Positions 34,131-43,937 of a stretch of 64,000 nt of DNA are shown piece by piece. The first letter of the stretch is position 1. Each line of letters begins with the position of its first letter. A program made the translations under genes and the position numbers. This stretch comes from Megalonaias nervosa (Eukaryota; Mollusca; Bivalvia; Unionida; Unionidae). The DNA is taken from positions 1 to 64,000 of the forward strand of contig JAECUM010000832.1 of NCBI GenBank assembly GCA_016617855.1, given 5' to 3'. The notes beneath the pieces were generated by a model, which saw only the letters and a program-made list of their open reading frames with translations, was not told where the DNA came from and ran no database searches.

Positions 34131-34571
34131 GTGTCGGTTCCACTATCAATAGTTCCACTATCAAATTTTGATTTACTCGATGCTGCTGCGCGATTGCGTA
34201 TAAAGAATTTTAGAGGTGTTTTTATGCGTGACCAATTACCAAAAAATCCAAATCTGTCAGAAACAGGTATTATTAATCTCGATAAAAGTTCTGGTCGTGG
34301 TACTCATTGGGTCGCATACGCTATTGATCCACGGGGTATTGTTTATTTTGATTCGTACGGACTGGCACCACCAAAAGAATTTATGAAATATATTTCACCG
34401 CTGACTTCGTCACGACGGAACGTACCAGTGTGGTATTCAACGCTACCAACGCAAACATTAACGGATCCACCAATATGTGGCCTTGAAGCACTAGCAGTAC
34501 TTGATGCTGTATCAAGATCAACGAAACCACCTCATAAAACTGTACACGAATATACATTAAATAATCGCTAA
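34131..34571 (+). CDS. Adenain-like cysteine protease
   Basis: The frame of 146 codons has His59 (GRGTHWVAY), Asp74 (VYFDSYG) and Cys116 (PPICGLEAL) in the His-Asp-Cys order of adenovirus-type maturation proteases, with Gln108 as a candidate oxyanion residue. The N-terminal LSNFDLLDAAARLRIKNFRG matches the family start. No ATG precedes this in frame: the only upstream candidate is GTG at 34,131, and the first ATG (34,224) would cut off the conserved N-terminus. The protease would cleave capsid precursors. Neighbours are core and fibre-like genes. Confidence 0.85.
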   Translation: MSVPLSIVPLSNFDLLDAAARLRIKNFRGVFMRDQLPKNPNLSETGIINLDKSSGRGTHWVAYAIDPRGIVYFDSYGLAPPKEFMKYISPLTSSRRNVPVWYSTLPTQTLTDPPICGLEALAVLDAVSRSTKPPHKTVHEYTLNNR

Positions 34572-34578
34572 TCATATA

Positions 34579-35566
34579 ATGGTAGATATTTACGGAAGAT
34601 CAGCTAAAACCAAAACTCAACAAGCACCAGGTGAAGAATTACTCAAGCGAGTGACACGGCAGATCAATAATGAATTATCTGACATGCTCAATCTTGCCAA
34701 CGTTGATCCAAACGAACTTGTTGTATTTCAAAACCGTGAGGGAAAATTGAAGACGAGTAATATTTCAATCAACGATATTATTAATAATCGATCATCGCGA
34801 GTAGGTCTCATTGCCGTATATGACAGCGAGGGCAAACTTGTTCCTAGTGTTGTTACTCCGTCGACGAACCAAGACAGCATCAGTGAACGATTGTTAAAAA
34901 CCGGTGATATGATGAACGGCATCATTAGCATGAATAACAACAGAATTATTAATGTAGGTGAACCGACGGATAATCTCGACGCTGCAACAAAAAAATATGT
35001 GGACGATAACAATATTCCGATGACAACTTCGTTGTCGATGATCAATGATGGAATAACCGCATTTAGAACTGAATTTTTTAATCATATACAACTATTTATG
35101 AATTTTCGCAGAAACGTGAACAGAACCACTAATGATTTTTTTGGAAGTCCACCAACGTTGATATTAAACTCGCCGAAATTAATACAAAACTCAACGATAT
35201 TGTCAGTGGAATTCCTAATATCGTTCAAAAACTAATCTGATTAAAATTCCTCACGGACGAGCTAATAATATCGTGTACACGGTATCATCAGGATCATCAA
35301 CGTGGACACCGCAAAATAACACTATTAAACATACCGCAGAAGTAACCGGTGTGTACAGATTGTCCGTGTTCAGTTCTGCAAAATTTATAATGTTTACTAC
35401 ATTTTCATGGCGTTATTCGACCGATAATTTTTCTGGAACTGTATCTGTAGTGTTAAATAAAGATACCGAAGAAACGTTTATGCTGGTATCAGATGATAAA
35501 AAATTAACCACGGCGTCCTACTGGTGGTGCATAGAATTCGTAGCTGAAACACCTCCGTTGTCTTAG
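34579..35566 (+). CDS. Fibre-like protein, split by two -1 frameshifts
   Basis: From 34,579 the frame runs to about 35,140, then -1 at a T7 run (35,136-35,142), and -1 again at 35,227-35,231 near a TGA, ending at 35,566. The middle piece reads DIKLAEINTKLNDIVSGI, a coiled coil. MNNNRIINVGEPTDNLDAAT near residue 120, followed by KKYVDD, is a motif of phage and virus fibre shafts and intramolecular chaperone regions. The end (VYTVSSGSSTWTPQNN, SYWWCIEF) looks like a beta-rich knob. A trimeric host-binding fibre is inferred. It is unclear whether this is one protein or a fibre plus a separate head. Confidence 0.55.
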
Positions 35567-35587
35567 AGAACAACTTAATACAGTATA

Positions 35588-35860
35588 ATGATAGACGTTA
35601 ACAGATACAGATACGATCAAGTAACGACATGGCAGAATAAATTAAAAACCACCATCGATAATTATACAGCAAAAATAAAGAAATATCGTAGACGTGCAAC
35701 CGTCGTTGATGTTATGGTTTATTCGGTTTCTACGCTAGTCGCTGGAACCGGCGTAGTATTAGCATCGCTAGCGACGATGACGGCACCGATCGTTGTAACA
35801 ATCATTGTTTCATCGTCAACGTCTATCGCTGGAATATTTAACATAATCGCGAAAAGATAA
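35588..35860 (+). CDS. Small membrane protein with two hydrophobic segments
   Basis: 90 codons. The N-terminal 38 residues are charged and helical (VTTWQNKLKTTIDNYTAKIK), followed by two hydrophobic segments (VDVMVYSVSTLVAGTGVVL and TAPIVVTIIVSSSTSIAGIF), with the C-terminus KR. It ends two bases before the start of the next gene. Similar membrane/helical gene pairs occur in related elements. Role unknown. Confidence 0.65.
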   Translation: MIDVNRYRYDQVTTWQNKLKTTIDNYTAKIKKYRRRATVVDVMVYSVSTLVAGTGVVLASLATMTAPIVVTIIVSSSTSIAGIFNIIAKR

Positions 35861-35862
35861 AT

Positions 35863-36117
35863 ATGTGCACGAATGAAAAATTGAACGAGTACACGATAAA
35901 ATTACGTACTGCAACGACCGCATACTCTAAATTGTCATCGTTGATTTCTTCGTCGCTCAATGATGGAATAATCACCGACGAAGAATTTAGTATCGCAATA
36001 AAGATCTACAATGAAGTATTCCACGACAACGTCGTCAACGATGTCGTCGTCAACGATAACGTCGTCAACGATAACATCGTTAATGAAAAAATTCCTGAAC
36101 AGGATTTAAAACAATAA
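35863..36117 (+). CDS. Small helical protein with acidic Asn/Val repeats
   Basis: 84 codons. The N-terminal part is helical (YTIKLRTATTAYSKLSSLI, GIITDEEFSIAIKIYNEV). The tail repeats short DN/VV units (FHDNVVNDVVVNDNVVNDN) and is encoded by GTCGTCAACGAT-type DNA repeats. It probably works with the membrane protein upstream. No function is recognised. Confidence 0.6.
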   Translation: MCTNEKLNEYTIKLRTATTAYSKLSSLISSSLNDGIITDEEFSIAIKIYNEVFHDNVVNDVVVNDNVVNDNIVNEKIPEQDLKQ

Positions 36118-36127
36118 TAGTATAATA

Positions 36128-37534
36128 ATGTCAACGTTCGATCAGCGATCGCAGGAATTACTACAACAGATCGTCGCTAATACTGCTCCGGTAAGAACCA
36201 CAATGATATCGGCGAGTTCAACTTCGCCTGAATTCAGTATTAATTTTCCAACCGCAATTCCAGTATCTGAGATAGGTCTAGCGCAATTACGGGTTTATTA
36301 TAGTTGGCCAAATATTAGGTCAACGTCGTTTGGTGGACTACAACCGAATATTTCATTAGTATCTGCAAATAAAAACAAACCCAATGGAACTCCTGATTGG
36401 CAAGTAGTTAGTATTCCAACGGGTAGTTATCAAATAGAACAGATCAACGAAGAATTCCAACGTAGGATTAAATCCATCACAGGAAAAGAATCAAAGGTTG
36501 CTATTACTGTTCATAAGCCAACGTTGTCGTCGGCGATTGAAATAAATTCTCCGGATTACGCCGTTGACATTTATCAGTCTTCGATCAGATCAGTGTTAGG
36601 ATGGCCAGATATTGCACCTCCATATAAAGGTCCGCCACAATTGCGCATAGAGGAATTTTTGACGATCGAACAACAATTTACAAAGACACCCGGCTACAGA
36701 TTATTTTTTCCATGATACGTTGATGAATATTTTATCGCCGATGATGGACAAAAAATAATTTTATTACCAGATACTATTTCGCAAGATGCTAAATATAAAA
36801 TTGCTGCCGCTGAAACGTTCTTTGAACCAATCAAAAATAAATTTTATAGAATTCATAAACGCGTAAAAAATTTAATTATTGATTTAACAACAAATTACAA
36901 CGATGATGTAAAAAAAAATATCATTGATTCAGTTAAGCATCTAAAGGCAGTAATATCTGACTATACATATATTATACGTGTGATAGATGAAAACACTAAA
37001 TTTGCTGAAAAAGTATTTATTAAAAATTATGGTATTGATAAATTAACTAAACGTTTCGATGTAGCAGCTTATTTAAGAGCTCTCGAAGATGTTGATTATA
37101 ATATTGTCCCAAAAATCGAACTTAACATCGCAGATACATTTCCAAAAATCCTCGAATCATGGAAAAAAGTAGTCCAACCAGCAAGTATTCTCAGATACAA
37201 TAATAATCCATACAACGAAGGCCGTCATGTCTCACCAGGTATCGTCGCGATCACATCAACGATCGCTGTCAATCTAGTATGTGACGTCGTCGACGGCAGT
37301 TATCAAGTGGACACTAATAAATCCAATCAGGTCCAACAAGGATACATTCTCTACTCGTTTACCCCTCAAGTTCCTCCAGGTTATTTGATTGTATCAGAAC
37401 CAATCAACGTTGTTTATCTAAAATGTCACAGTCGTCTCTTATTACGGATACATTTAAAACTTACTGACCAATCTGGCCACTTGCTCGATCTTAGGTCGGA
37501 GTCGCTGAATATAAAGCTATATGTAAGATCGTAG
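36128..37534 (+). CDS. Penton-like protein with large insertion, in-frame TGA
   Basis: The open frame of 468 codons has a TGA at 36,713-36,715 and no frame change. The N-terminus has SFGGLQPNISLV, IPTGSYQIEQINEEFQRRI and SSIRSVLGW. The C-terminus has TPQVPPGYLIVSEPINVV and LTDQSGHLLDLRSE, both typical of the penton/vertex protein of Polinton-like viruses. Between them lies an unusual region of roughly 190 residues (about 36,610-37,190), helical and charged, that I do not recognise. The TGA sits at the start of that insertion. The protein would form capsid vertices. Confidence 0.75.
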
Positions 37535-37697
37535 ATCTCACGCACATAGAGCCTCATCGTAATGACCTCGTCATCAACTTCATCGTAGAAAATACCAAGC
37601 AAACAAAAAAAAAAAAATATCAAATAATTAATTTTTTTTTACCCGTGATTTTATCCTTGACGTTGTCGGTGACTGTGTCACCGGGATCAGAAATGAA
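37535..37697. other. Convergent intergenic region
   Basis: Between the penton-like gene (+) and the acidic protein (-). It contains an A13 run (about 37,606-37,618) and a T run. Probable 3' ends of both genes. Confidence 0.45.
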
Positions 37698-38021
37698 TTA
37701 TTCTGATACAACACTATTAGTTTCATCGTCACTGGTGACTTCGTCATTGGTGACTTCGTCACTGGTGACTTCGTCACTGATGACTTCGTCATCATGGTCA
37801 GAATCACACTCGTCTTTATCTTTAGCCAGTAACTCTTCCACGTCTTTGTCCATCAACTCCGTCATCGCCATGATATCTTTCAGTTGTTTTATACGAGCGT
37901 GTACGAGTCTTTTCGTTTCGTATTCGTGAGATGATTCCAACCTAACTTTTTCGATGGACCGTGATAACGGCACAAATAATTTCACCTGCGTATCCGTGAT
38001 TGCTGCCAGCGATCGTAACAT
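37698..38021 (-). CDS. Unknown acidic protein with DEVTS repeats
   Basis: 107 codons. The N-terminal two-thirds is helical (QVKLFVPLSRSIEKVRLE, KRLVHARIKQLKDIM). The tail is acidic with repeated DEVTS/DEVTN units, encoded by GGTGACTTCGTCA-type DNA repeats that resemble the GTGAC/GTCAC palindromes in the non-coding region at 38.7-39.1 kb. Not recognised. Confidence 0.5.
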   Translation of the reverse strand: MLRSLAAITDTQVKLFVPLSRSIEKVRLESSHEYETKRLVHARIKQLKDIMAMTELMDKDVEELLAKDKDECDSDHDDEVISDEVTSDEVTNDEVTSDDETNSVVSE

Positions 38022-38027
38022 TGCTTG

Positions 38028-38210
38028 TTAGATTAACTTTATGAATCTATAATCGGAGGGCAAGGTGTACCTATTTTCTGATCTCCGAAATAGCAACGAT
38101 TCAAAATCACTCATTATTTTTTCAGGATCAAGCTGGTCAGATATTTTTACGCCGCTGTTTTGTAATTTCTTAATAGCAGTAATAATATCATTAATGTTTT
38201 CGTGATTCAT
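38028..38210 (-). CDS. Unknown 60-codon protein
   Basis: Reads MNHENINDIITAIKKLQNSG and onward. It is helical and lies six bases upstream of the acidic protein on the same strand, so they may be expressed together. Not recognised. Confidence 0.4.
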   Translation of the reverse strand: MNHENINDIITAIKKLQNSGVKISDQLDPEKIMSDFESLLFRRSENRYTLPSDYRFIKLI

Positions 38211-38290
38211 TATTTTATATATTATAAATTATTTGTTTAAATAAAACTATATTTCTGAATAAATATTTCTGAATAAAAATAAAATATTTT

Positions 38291-38415
38291 AGAAAATCTG
38301 ACCAAAGTCACAATTTTGATGGGCATAATACCCGTCAAATTCAGAAAATCTGACCAAAGTCACAGCATTGACGGGTATTATGCCCATCAAATTTAGAAAA
38401 TCTGACTGAATGTCA
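38291..38415. repeat. 52-bp direct repeats with inverted palindromes
   Basis: AGAAAATCTGACCAAAGTCA starts at 38,291 and 38,343, and a partial copy at 38,395, so the period is 52 bp. Between copies, TTGATGGGCATAATACCCG (38,316) and its reverse complement TTGACGGGTATTATGCCCA (38,368) alternate. Each is itself a near-palindrome. Confidence 0.85.
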
Positions 38416-38771
38416 TGAAAAATAAAATTTTTATTATAATAAAAGTATTTCTGAATCTATGAATCAGATAAAAGTAAAAAAATATTCTGAATCAGATAAA
38501 AGTAAAATTTATCCTGAATCAGATAAAAGTAAAAATAAATTCTGAATCAGATTTATAATAAAAAAAATATTTTTGAATAAATATATTTCTGAATTAATAC
38601 GAATAAAAATTTTTTATTTTTTTTTAATCAGAATAAAAAACAAGGGGAAGTACCTGCCGAGCAGGTTGATGACGTCGGATATGTAATTTAAGTATATAAC
38701 TACTCACACTGTCTCACCAATGACAAAGTCATCAGTGACAATGTCACGGTGAAATAACTGTCTATCATTGT

Positions 38772-39180
38772 TTGCGGAAAGTGTACATTCATTATAATCA
38801 TTATAAGAAATATATAATTTCCGCAACGATCATGTAGACCTTAGTAGTGACTTACGTCACCGGTGACTACGTCACTGACAAAGTCACCGAAATAACATTT
38901 GTATCAGCGCCCAGTGACAATGTCACCACTGATTTTATCATCGAAATAACTATTATATGATTCATGCGGAAAGGTACATATTTTATATATTTATTAATGA
39001 AATGTCCCATTTCCGTAAACCATCATACAGACATTAGTAGTGGCTTACGTCACCGGTGACTACCTCAGTGACAAAGTCACCGAAATAATCCTTGTATCAG
39101 CGCCTGTCGAAAATGTACAGATTTATAATATTATTAATGAAATGTACACTTTCGCCAATCATCATACAGGCCCGGCAAAT
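38772..39180. repeat. 193-bp imperfect tandem repeats with hairpins
   Basis: TTAGTAGTG...ACGTCACCGGTGAC appears at 38,841 and 39,034. A partial third copy starts near 39,110. Each unit has a GCGGAAA...TTTCCGC arm pair about 50 bp apart and several TGACnnnGTCA palindromes. Confidence 0.8.
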
Positions 39181-39629
39181 TTCTACACCGAAAGAATACT
39201 CTGATTCTCTGAATAAAATCTGCAATTTTATATATTTCTGCAGCTTTTGCCTTGTTAAAATACTATAACACTGTTACGGACTAGAACTGTGTTAGTAATG
39301 CACTGGATCGATATTCCGCCCACCGCAGAACTGCGTAAATTCATTTAGTATAGTGTCGTCTGATGCGATTTATATGTGTACAATATAATATCACGGTTGG
39401 GGTTTTTATGTTTGTTTGAGGATATATTTTCTGTAATTAATACTTCCACAACGTTGAGATGTCTGGACTGGAGAGATATTTAAACATTGCGATTAGACTA
39501 CAGTGCAATAATTACTTGATTACTCTATCAGTGATAACGGATTCTTATCACCGAATGTGTATAAGCAATAACAAAACAAGGGAGACAACTACTTGATTGT
39601 TCTATCAGCGATGACGGATTTATCTCGCT

Positions 39630-40127
39630 TTATTGTATATATCGGAATGTGATCTTTTGTTGAAATTTTTTCGAAAACGCTGATTTATATATATTATTTA
39701 CAACATGTTGTACGGAAGGCCTACAAATACCAAAATATTTACCAGCCACATTCATTGATGGGAAAATTATTTCTTCACCAGTATGTATATTAGTGGATAT
39801 AACTGACTTAAGAGTTTTAGAATTAATGCCAGTGTTTCCAAATATATTATTCTGACTCCGTGTAACAACACGTAAATTTTCTAAAGAATTATCTTTTGGG
39901 TCTGAATTAATGTGATCGATTACAAGTCCGTCTTCGATGACCCCATGAAAACACTCGTACAGAAATCTATGAGCGTAATAATTTTTATTTCCAGCAGTAA
40001 ACATGATATATCCAATATTAGTAACATAACCGACTGGTTTTTTCTTTTGACAATTCCTGATAGTACCATCACGAGACGCTTCATAATTTTTAATGATAGG
40101 ATGTTTAACAAATTCCTTTTGCTCCAT
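39630..40127 (-). CDS. NUMOD4/HNH homing-type endonuclease
   Basis: 165 codons, starting at the ATG at 40,127. The N-terminal NUMOD4-like region has IIKNYEASRDGTIRN. The HNH catalytic region has YYAHRFLYECFHG, then LVIDHINSDPKDNSLENL (His and Asn of the nuclease), then VTRSQNN. A C-terminal helix-turn-helix-like stretch (SMNVAGKYFGICRPSVQHVV) would bind DNA. Such genes are usually selfish or host-derived. It is minus strand, next to the zinc protein, and probably cuts specific DNA. Confidence 0.85.
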   Translation of the reverse strand: MEQKEFVKHPIIKNYEASRDGTIRNCQKKKPVGYVTNIGYIMFTAGNKNYYAHRFLYECFHGVIEDGLVIDHINSDPKDNSLENLRVVTRSQNNIFGNTGINSKTLKSVISTNIHTGEEIIFPSMNVAGKYFGICRPSVQHVVNNIYKSAFSKKFQQKITFRYIQ

Positions 40128-40141
40128 CTATATATATAATA

Positions 40142-40414
40142 TTATTTGTCTAAATGATTATCTTGAAATCTAGCCAGATAATCTTCAGCGGTTTTTAACG
40201 GAGAATCACCTGACGATTTCTTAACAAAATATCGTTTCAGCTGTCTGTGTCTTTTACCACCACAAGCTACACACAACCGTGTTTCTCCTCTGACTCCAGC
40301 GCCGCATCGTAAACACGGTTTTGGTCCTAGACTCCCTCTACGATAACTTTGCATATGTTGGCCACAGAATTCATTCACGCATGATTTATTACAAGGAGTT
40401 GAAAATCCAATCAT
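40142..40414 (-). CDS. Small zinc-finger protein
   Basis: 90 codons with CNKSCVNEFCGQHM, then CLRCGAGVRGETRLCVACG: two treble-clef- or ribbon-like zinc-binding groups, followed by a basic C-terminus (KRHRQLKRY). Its position just upstream of the polymerase on the opposite strand is usual for the type. DNA binding is likely; the function is not known. Confidence 0.65.
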   Translation of the reverse strand: MIGFSTPCNKSCVNEFCGQHMQSYRRGSLGPKPCLRCGAGVRGETRLCVACGGKRHRQLKRYFVKKSSGDSPLKTAEDYLARFQDNHLDK

Positions 40415-40507
40415 GAGCCATCGGCATCGGTTGTTTGTTTGAATCGTTATATATATATATATATAACTAAAGTTTAATTAGACATACATATTTGTCTTAA
40501 ATATAGT
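40415..40507. promoter_or_regulatory. Divergent promoter region
   Basis: A 93-bp gap between divergent start codons contains an alternating TATATATATATATA run at 40,449-40,465, a candidate TATA region for the zinc protein, the polymerase or both. Confidence 0.45.
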
Positions 40508-43500
40508 ATGGAGGAATTTAAGGGATTATCCACAACTGAACCTTCCACCGCAAGATTTGATGCTGACAAATTACCGAAATCTAAATTTAATTTTTCGATG
40601 CAAGATCTGGCTTTGATAAATAGTGATATAACCGATCGTATCCGTGAAGGTAAAAAAGAATTTCGCAACGATGGCGCGGCTCATACTTGGTCGACATTCA
40701 GGATTATGAACGACAAAGACGTTGTCGATGCTAGAATGAGTGACGAACGAGGTAAAAATATTACCAACTACCTTGATAATCAGGGATATATTATTCTAGT
40801 AAAATTTATTGTGCAGACAGATGATAATACTTGGATTATTCGTGACAAACGCGAACCGATACGGCTTCATACTTGAAATAATACTGTTACAGTAAATAAT
40901 AAATCCAAACCAGGAATATTGACCGGTATTGATAAACCGTATTATGAGCGAGTGTATCCTGTTACTGCGGTTATCTATGCAATATATCCGCTAAATGATA
41001 AACCCAGCGTTGATAATCTCAAACCAATGAAATTGTCAAGGAAACTAAACTGCGTAGCTGAACGTGTCATGGAACATTTCTCAAAAGCAGTACGGAGAAA
41101 CGGTTTAACAGATATAAGACGCACAAAAATAAATGCGTGGGCAGAAACAGTTAAAGATACCGGAGCATCTATCAGTGACGTTGCTAAGCTAGAAAAGAAA
41201 TTAAGATTTCCAATAACAGTAAAAACATTAACCGGAGAAATCTTATATGTACCAAAATACCCATCAAGAGGAGCTCCAATAACAATCATTGATCATAACG
41301 CGCATGCATGGACTGATGCTGTAACAATATTTCCACGAGATAGGACAGTTAAATTTTATGACGATTATATATTCGATGCTATCAGCGATATCAATAAGAG
41401 CGACCCTGTGTCTGTTTGGTCATTTCAGAGTTCAGAATCCGCATATTACGATCAGTTTGTAAAACCTAACGGAGGGATTTACCGTAGAGAATCTCTCCAT
41501 GGCGAAATGAAGAATCTTGCACAACGTCTTTGGGGTGAATATAATTCTGAAGTTGAACAATTACTAAATAATTGTTTTATAGTTCCATCAGTTGCTGCTC
41601 ACTTTGCTCAGAAGAAAAATTCATGGAAACCGACACGATCAGAATTCCTTGAAGATGTTCAACGAAGTTGTGTCGAATATGGGCATGGCGGATTATGGAA
41701 TACCCGATACGATCATCGTAAAGTTATATCGGTTGATATGGTTGCGTGTTATCCTGGAAGTTTTCTCGGATACGGAGACTGTTCTGAATATTTTGAGCGA
41801 TTCGGACATCCCACACACGAAATGACGAAAGTTGCGATAAATGGACCATTACCTGATTTTGATTTAACTGGATTCGCTTGTGTAAAATCATTTAAGTTTT
41901 GTAATAATCTTCATCTGATCGTTTACACGTGGTTTGGTAGACATTTCTCAGAAAAATGTTGGGTTCCAACGGTGCTATTACGATACATGCTTGATGCTGG
42001 GATGCTATCGTCGTTGATGGTCAGTGAAGCTATTATATCATATCATTCGCAGAAACAAGTTTGGTTACCACAACAAAAGAAACATTCACCGACAGAGTCA
42101 GGCGAAGATTGGGATAAAATTGATTATGAAAATAAAGTTGCAAAAGATCTTGGTAGGAAAATAATCGGTAAGTTTACTCAAGGTGATTCGTATGATCATA
42201 AAAGACATTGTACAAGATTAATCATGGACGATGCTGAGTTGGATTTTATAATTGCTGATACAACGAGCAAAGGAACATTTATAAGCAGAAGTAATGCTTA
42301 TTTGTCAGACGGAACCAAACTAGGTACAATCGTGAGTTATATCGATGGTACGTCACCGCAGTTTACTCATTTATGATCTTCTATGCTAGCTTACTTTTCT
42401 ATAAATTTATTATCGATGATAAATAGATTTCCTTGTTACGCTGTCAGAGTTGCTACGGATTCGTTTTATATAAACCACGAGTACGTGGATTTGGTAAAAC
42501 CGTTACTCGGTAGCGGAGAATGGGGATCATGGAGAATAAAACAAGAAAGTATACTTGACTATTCTGAATTAGCAGATGTTGATATCAAAGAAATATACAA
42601 CGGTAATGACAATCAAATACCAGCATCATCATCACCATCTGTATTTGATCCCGTGGCTAGACATAAAACCATTTATCTCAATGGACCTGGAGGATCTGGT
42701 AAAACAACACGTGCGATTGAATTATTTCGGCAGAGTTCAGATATGATTGTGTTGACACCTACACATAGTCTAGCTAGAGAAATAAAACAACGAGCAGTAA
42801 AATCTCAAACTTATCATAGTTTCTTCAGATGGTGTGGAGATACATGGACACCTGAACGAATAGGTGAGAAATATATTCCGAAAATCATCATATGGGATGA
42901 GATTTGTACGGTGTCGTTAGAAACATTAAAAATATTTCTCAATTGGTTACTGACAAAAAATACTGCGATAATTATGTGTGGCGATCATGGTCAACCACCG
43001 AGTTTCGTCGGTCAATCTCCGCACGAGTGGTTAAAATCATTTGTGGATTATTATGAAGAAATAAATGATGATCATAGGGCTATTGATGAACCTCTGAAAG
43101 AATTTAAAAGATTAATCAGACTACAGTCAGATAAAATACAATGTGAGATAATGCGTGAAATAATTCCGGAAACTCCTGCGAACGATTTTTGGAATTTGTG
43201 GACACCAAATGATTTGATAGTTGCGAGTAGAAAAATAGTTCGTGACGAATTGCAAGAGAAATTATTCCTGCGTCACAAGGAAAGATCTTCAACGTTACCT
43301 GTACCATTGTGTTATCGCCCAGCAGATACTCGACGACAGAATATTGAAGTTGAAGTTCCGGGAAGAAATGAAAAACAAAATCTTGTATTAAATGATATTG
43401 TTTTAGTTGATATTGATGTTGTTGAAAGCGCGTTGAGTATGAATGACTCACCGTGGAAACTGGGATATGCTATAACGATACACTCGTCACAAGGACTAAT

Positions 43501-43937
43501 TATTACTGATACAAATATCTGGATTGTCGATGATAGAGTAGAATGGTCAAATTTAGTTTATCTCGCAGTATCTAGAGTCAGGAGAATATCTCAACCGCAC
43601 AGAGTTATCATAGACTCCACAGAAAATAATAATCAAACTATCAGTGACACTGAAGTTATTAGCGTAATAAGAAAAAAACTATTTGGTTATAAGCAATGTG
43701 ACAAAAAGAAATAATCGTGATTTTGATATTGATGTTGAATTTATTATAACACTTAAACAACAACAGAATAATCATTGTGCAAGTTGTAACTGTAATATGC
43801 TATGGAAATATTCGAGTAATAATCCAAAACAATTTGCCGTGGATAGAATTAATAGTGATCTTGGTCATACACGTGATAATGTGATGCTGACCTGTCTTGA
43901 ATGCAATCGACGCAGGGGTTCCAATTTACAAAAGTGA
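40508..43937 (+). CDS. DNA polymerase B - SF1 helicase - HNH fusion protein, broken
   Basis: One open frame of about 1,068 codons (40,508-43,714) has in-frame TGA at 40,874-40,876 and 42,374-42,376. Polymerase motif A is SVDMVACYPGS near 41,740, motif B GRKIIGKFTQGD near 42,160, and motif C YAVRVATDSFYI near 42,440, with Ala where the usual first Asp would be. The helicase follows: Walker A GPGGSGKTTR near 42,690, Walker B IIIWDEIC near 42,890, motif VI-like VYLAVSRVRR. A +1 shift at the A run 43,703-43,707 adds an HNH module (HCASCNCNML, FAVDRINSDLGH, LTCLECNRRR) to 43,937. No clear exonuclease motif is seen. It would replicate the element. Confidence 0.85.

Larger units (their letters stand above)
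38220..39629. other. AT-rich repeat-filled region, candidate origin/enhancer
   Basis: 1.4 kb without a gene, between the minus-strand accessory genes. It holds the palindromic TTGATGGGCATAATACCCG units at 38,316-38,390, four copies of a TCTGAATCAGATAAAAGTAA unit at about 38,480-38,560, and 193-bp repeats at 38,772-39,180. It could be a replication origin or regulatory centre; the sequence alone does not show which. Confidence 0.55.

Noticed and set aside
38291..39180. CRISPR array
   Set aside because: The repeats are long, imperfect, self-complementary and not separated by unique spacers; the genome is eukaryotic.
40975..41289. 104-codon minus-strand frame
   Set aside because: Shadow of the polymerase gene.
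32932..42376. Selenocysteine or alternative code at TGA
   Set aside because: No SECIS-like structure was looked for or seen, and host exons use the standard code; CpG decay is simpler.
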